A program made the position numbers and the translations under genes. A DNA stretch of 64,000 nucleotides from Rhodopirellula sp. SM50 (GTDB taxonomy: Bacteria; Planctomycetota; Planctomycetia; Pirellulales; Pirellulaceae), in NCBI RefSeq assembly GCF_002289565.1, contig NZ_NTFY01000015.1, forward strand, positions 62,001 through 126,000, read 5' to 3'. Each line of letters opens with the position of its first letter. Within the stretch, counting starts at the first letter, position 1. Positions 61,589 to 64,000 of this stretch are shown in pieces. The notes under the pieces were generated by a model. The model was not told the origin of the DNA. It worked only from the letters and a program-made list of their open reading frames with translations, and did not search any database.

Positions 61589-63274
61589 TCAGAGCGGGAA
61601 GTCGGGCGGCTCGTCGTACAGGGGTAAGAACCGGTAGTAAACCTCCAAGGTCAACGCACACATCGCGGTCGTGTAGACGCGTCCCCCGACATCTCCCCAT
61701 TGGTCGCGAAAGTGCCAGCTGCCCGCTTCATGTCCTTCGGTCGCCTGGGTGCGCACCAGGTGATCACGCAATTGGTTGTTCCAAGATTCCCAATCGCGAT
61801 GCCGAAAATGGTGCAGTGCCAGTGTCGCGTAGTAGTCATGGTAGACGTTGGTCAGCGTCGGGCCTTGCTCGGCTAGCTTGTCGATCGCTTCGTCGAAAAG
61901 GGTGTGTCCGGGCGTTTGTCCCAGGTAGATCAACAGCGTCAAGGCAATGGCCGTCGTTGTTTTTTCCGCTTTCGGCGTGCGATAACCGAATTGGAACTCC
62001 GGCCCCTCGCGAACACTCATCAAAAACTCTTTTGCGCGGGTGAATGTATCACTGCGCGTTTCAATGCCAGCCTTGCGGGCACCGATCAGCGACAGAATCT
62101 GCCAGCCGGTCAAGGTCGTGTCGCCGGGGCTTCCCGGGGTGTAGCCCCAGGATCCACTCTGATGTTGTGCGATGACGGTAAACCGTGTGCCCCGCTCGGC
62201 GTAGTGATACAAGTCGGAATCGAAACGGTCCTCGTGCTTGGTCATCCCGAGCGCCTCGGAAATGGCCATCAACGCGATGCCCTGACCATACATGCTGCCA
62301 CCTTGTTGCCAGTCGTATCCGAACTCGGATTCCGCTGCGGTGCTTCGCAAATAGTACAGACCACGCTGGACCACCTCTTGATACGGTCCGACTTCGGGGG
62401 TGTACCCGGCGCCTAAGAACGCCAGCAAAGCCAGGCCCGTCGCCGCGGTGGACGGTGTCGGCGTATCGTCGTTCGCCTTTTTGCCGTCTCGACAGCGTCC
62501 GTCGCACGGCGACAGACGCAGATCGAATGACCACGACCCATCCTCGCGCTGATGCTCCGCCAACCAACGCAACGCGTTCTCGACGGCCATCTCGCTCTGT
62601 CGTGTCGCGCCGTATCGATCGCCGTACTTCTTCCTGCCCTCCGGCGTCCGCGCCGACAGCCCACCCCCGCCCAGAAAGACGACTCGCTCGGCTGCCGTGG
62701 TGGCGCCTCCGGTCTGCAATCCCACCAACGCATTGTCCTGCACCGCGGACGCTTGCTGGGGCGCGATGATCGACGCGTTGGCGACGTGCTTGCTGACGAC
62801 GGACAGATCGACTTCCACCGGCAAGTCCAGTTGTTCGCTCTGATTGTCCGCGGTCGCCTCGGCCAGTGTGACGCTTTCCAGTGGCGTGGTGGAGTCGGGA
62901 CCAGACCAGGCGCCTTCGATCAGCAGGCCACGTTCGGTGCCACCAAGCCGGTACGTCAGCAGTGCCAGAATGATCAAGAACAACAGGTGCAATGCCGCAC
63001 TGACCAGCCAGGACGAGTTGCGAACCGTCGCCAGCCGCGCCATGATTCCGCGGGCACCTGCTTCGCCGGACGCATTCGGATCGATCGCCGGCGCGATGGT
63101 ATCCGTTTCTTGGAGCGACTGGAGCGGTGGGGCCCCTGTCGGAGGTGTTTCTGCCGGTGGTACTTCAGCTGGTGGCGCAGCACACCGATCGGATGACCGC
63201 TCGCCACCGATCGGAGCAATCGGGGCATCACGCCATCGTGCAGTGGGATCGGTCAGAGCGGTTTTGCGGGTCAC
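61589..63274 (-). CDS. Squalene-cyclase/prenyltransferase-like repeat protein, membrane-anchored
   Basis: 561 residues from the GTG at 63274; the open frame runs further upstream only from a TTG, and the ATG at 63043 would remove a Pro-rich part. N-terminal Pro-rich cytoplasmic segment (PPAEVPPAETPPTGAPP), one membrane helix (WLVSAALHLLFLIILALL), a linker, then alpha/alpha toroid repeats from about 210 (ALRWLAEHQREDGSWSFD, GLALLAFLGAGYTPEVG, QGIALMAISEALGMTKH, TTAIALTLLIYLGQTPGH, AMCALTLEVYYRFLPLYDE). The DxDD-type cyclase motif is not seen, so a structural or binding role is likelier than cyclisation. Common in planctomycetes. Long exported domain. Confidence 0.85.
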   Translation of the reverse strand: MTRKTALTDPTARWRDAPIAPIGGERSSDRCAAPPAEVPPAETPPTGAPPLQSLQETDTIAPAIDPNASGEAGARGIMARLATVRNSSWLVSAALHLLFLIILALLTYRLGGTERGLLIEGAWSGPDSTTPLESVTLAEATADNQSEQLDLPVEVDLSVVSKHVANASIIAPQQASAVQDNALVGLQTGGATTAAERVVFLGGGGLSARTPEGRKKYGDRYGATRQSEMAVENALRWLAEHQREDGSWSFDLRLSPCDGRCRDGKKANDDTPTPSTAATGLALLAFLGAGYTPEVGPYQEVVQRGLYYLRSTAAESEFGYDWQQGGSMYGQGIALMAISEALGMTKHEDRFDSDLYHYAERGTRFTVIAQHQSGSWGYTPGSPGDTTLTGWQILSLIGARKAGIETRSDTFTRAKEFLMSVREGPEFQFGYRTPKAEKTTTAIALTLLIYLGQTPGHTLFDEAIDKLAEQGPTLTNVYHDYYATLALHHFRHRDWESWNNQLRDHLVRTQATEGHEAGSWHFRDQWGDVGGRVYTTAMCALTLEVYYRFLPLYDEPPDFPL

Positions 63275-63469
63275 GGCGGGCCGAACTGGCTGACGGAGTT
63301 GGCCGCAAGAAACGAACAGCGGCCGCGCTCCATTATAGCTCGCCGCTAAAACAGGCCCCTGAACTGCCAGGAGAGTTGGCAATGAGACGTCGGGGACGGA
63401 GCTGTACGGTTCGAAATCATGCGATGCCCTACCCTGTCAGCGTCGACACCTAACGCGGTGTTGTTTGTT

Positions 63470-63567
63470 GGCGGTAGGGCGGGGGCATTCTGCCGATTGA
63501 GTGAGCCGCGACGCGTAAGCGGCCGGGCACTCCGACGTCGCCCGAGGCCTTACGGCCTGCGGCTCAC
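63470..63567. repeat. Repeat remnant with GTGAGCCG palindrome
   Basis: GGCGGTAGGGCGGGGGCATT at 63470 is a partial copy of the AGCGGTAGGGCG arm. It is followed by the palindrome 63501-63567 (GTGAGCCGCGACGCGTAAGC to GCCTTACGGCCTGCGGCTCA), the same as at 3303-3369 and 10560-10626. The rest of 63275-63643 has no gene. Confidence 0.75.
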
Positions 63568-63643
63568 TGTTGACTCAACCTATCCAACTCAATCGCCCGC
63601 TTCCGCAAAACTCCTTGAGTTCCCAAACGCCCAGCGGAGCCCG

Positions 63644-64000
63644 CTACAGCTCAGCGGGAGCAGACACGACCGCGTCGTCCGTCACGGGGATGTCGTCCTT
63701 GGCCGTTTGGCGGCTGTCGAACAACGTCGCCATGATGAACAGTCCGACGAAGACAAACGAGCCGATGAAGCAGATGATGTTGAAGGGTTTGTCCCAGGCC
63801 AAGTGCATGAAGATCGCACCGACCAGAACCGCTTTGATCGTCGCGATCACCATCACGATCAACACGTCAAGGCTGCCGAAATTGAAGCTTGCCTGAGCGA
63901 CCGTGAGCACCGTCAGCAGCGTCAACACCAGGAAGGTGCCGGCCAACAGCGGGAGCGGAAGCGGGTGTGCGAAGTCGTATCCTTCCTGAGCGTTTTCGTG
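63644..64000 (-). CDS. Cytochrome c oxidase subunit IV family protein (5' end off the window)
   Basis: 119 residues read from the edge with no start seen. Three membrane helices: FLVLTLLTVLTVAQASFNF, LDVLIVMVIATIKAVLVGAI and IICFIGSFVFVGLFIMATLF. The FMHLAWDKPFN turn after helix 2 is the family signature of prokaryotic COX4/caa3 small subunits. The visible N-terminal part (GYDFAHPLPLPLLAG) has the His-Pro turn. Other oxidase subunits should lie beyond 64000. Confidence 0.85.
   Translation of the reverse strand, partial: HENAQEGYDFAHPLPLPLLAGTFLVLTLLTVLTVAQASFNFGSLDVLIVMVIATIKAVLVGAIFMHLAWDKPFNIICFIGSFVFVGLFIMATLFDSRQTAKDDIPVTDDAVVSAPAEL

Overview
The window is high-GC chromosomal DNA from a planctomycete, most likely of the Rhodopirellula/Pirellulaceae kind. 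This rests on gene content: a planctomycete-type cytochrome c protein (DUF1549/DUF1553) followed by a DUF1501 protein, two DUF1559 prepilin-like proteins, two DUF1080 proteins, a ThuA protein, a type I sulfatase, an ECF sigma factor coupled to a Ser/Thr kinase, a dockerin protein with an export motif, an AsmA-like giant protein and a squalene-cyclase-like repeat protein. No rRNA, tRNA, CRISPR array, transposase or phage gene was seen. Species assignment is inference.

Layout. 1-3067 (minus): a tight four-gene unit of cupin, zinc-ribbon/membrane/Toprim-like protein, TPR lipoprotein and an asparagine-synthetase homologue (cut by the left edge) that lacks the nucleophilic Cys of the glutaminase domain. 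3558-10384 (plus): a five-gene signalling operon with every junction overlapping: RedB-like thioredoxin-fold protein, membrane PAS histidine kinase, receiver/PAS/histidine kinase hybrid, receiver-HDOD protein with Glu at the phosphoacceptor position, and receiver plus degenerate HD-GYP. 10797-14467: planctomycete cytochrome/DUF1501 pair. 14716-24560: QueD-like enzyme, HtrA protease, GlgC, POT transporter, a CsrA-domain fusion, DUF2306 and DUF1559 proteins, and a secreted unknown. 24770-32148: MuiA-like DUF4139 protein, a YbdK ligase coupled to an M20 amidohydrolase, an FAD oxidoreductase and a sugar-nucleotide epimerase. 32480-36899: PilZ, DUF1080, sigma factor/kinase pair, dockerin protein. 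37080-43260 (minus): complete oppABCDF importer. 43912-51835 (minus): SelO, AsmA-like, a DUF1080 protein with a charged tail and an azoreductase remnant. 51950-59916 (plus apart from the DUF3859-like gene): Uma2, sulfatase, DUF1559 plus small lipoprotein, ThuA, DUF3859-like, DUF2071. 60030-64000 (minus): seven-haem cytochrome c, a prenyl-cyclase-like repeat protein, and cytochrome c oxidase subunit IV cut by the right edge.

The most striking non-coding feature is that nearly every long intergenic gap holds palindromic or tandem repeats from a few recurring families. Some are nested inside each other like Russian dolls. One family has 18-bp terminal inverted repeats in three copies (10423-10680, 15293-15428, 54811-54945), and the first copy sits inside a second palindrome family. 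Another element (52511-52653) has 23-bp perfect terminal inverted repeats around an inner palindrome. Tandem arrays occur with units of 15, 16, 28, 38, 41, 80, 94 and 172 bp. The gene-level candidates for new biology are the left-edge four-gene module and the overlapping RedB/two-kinase/HDOD/HD-GYP operon.
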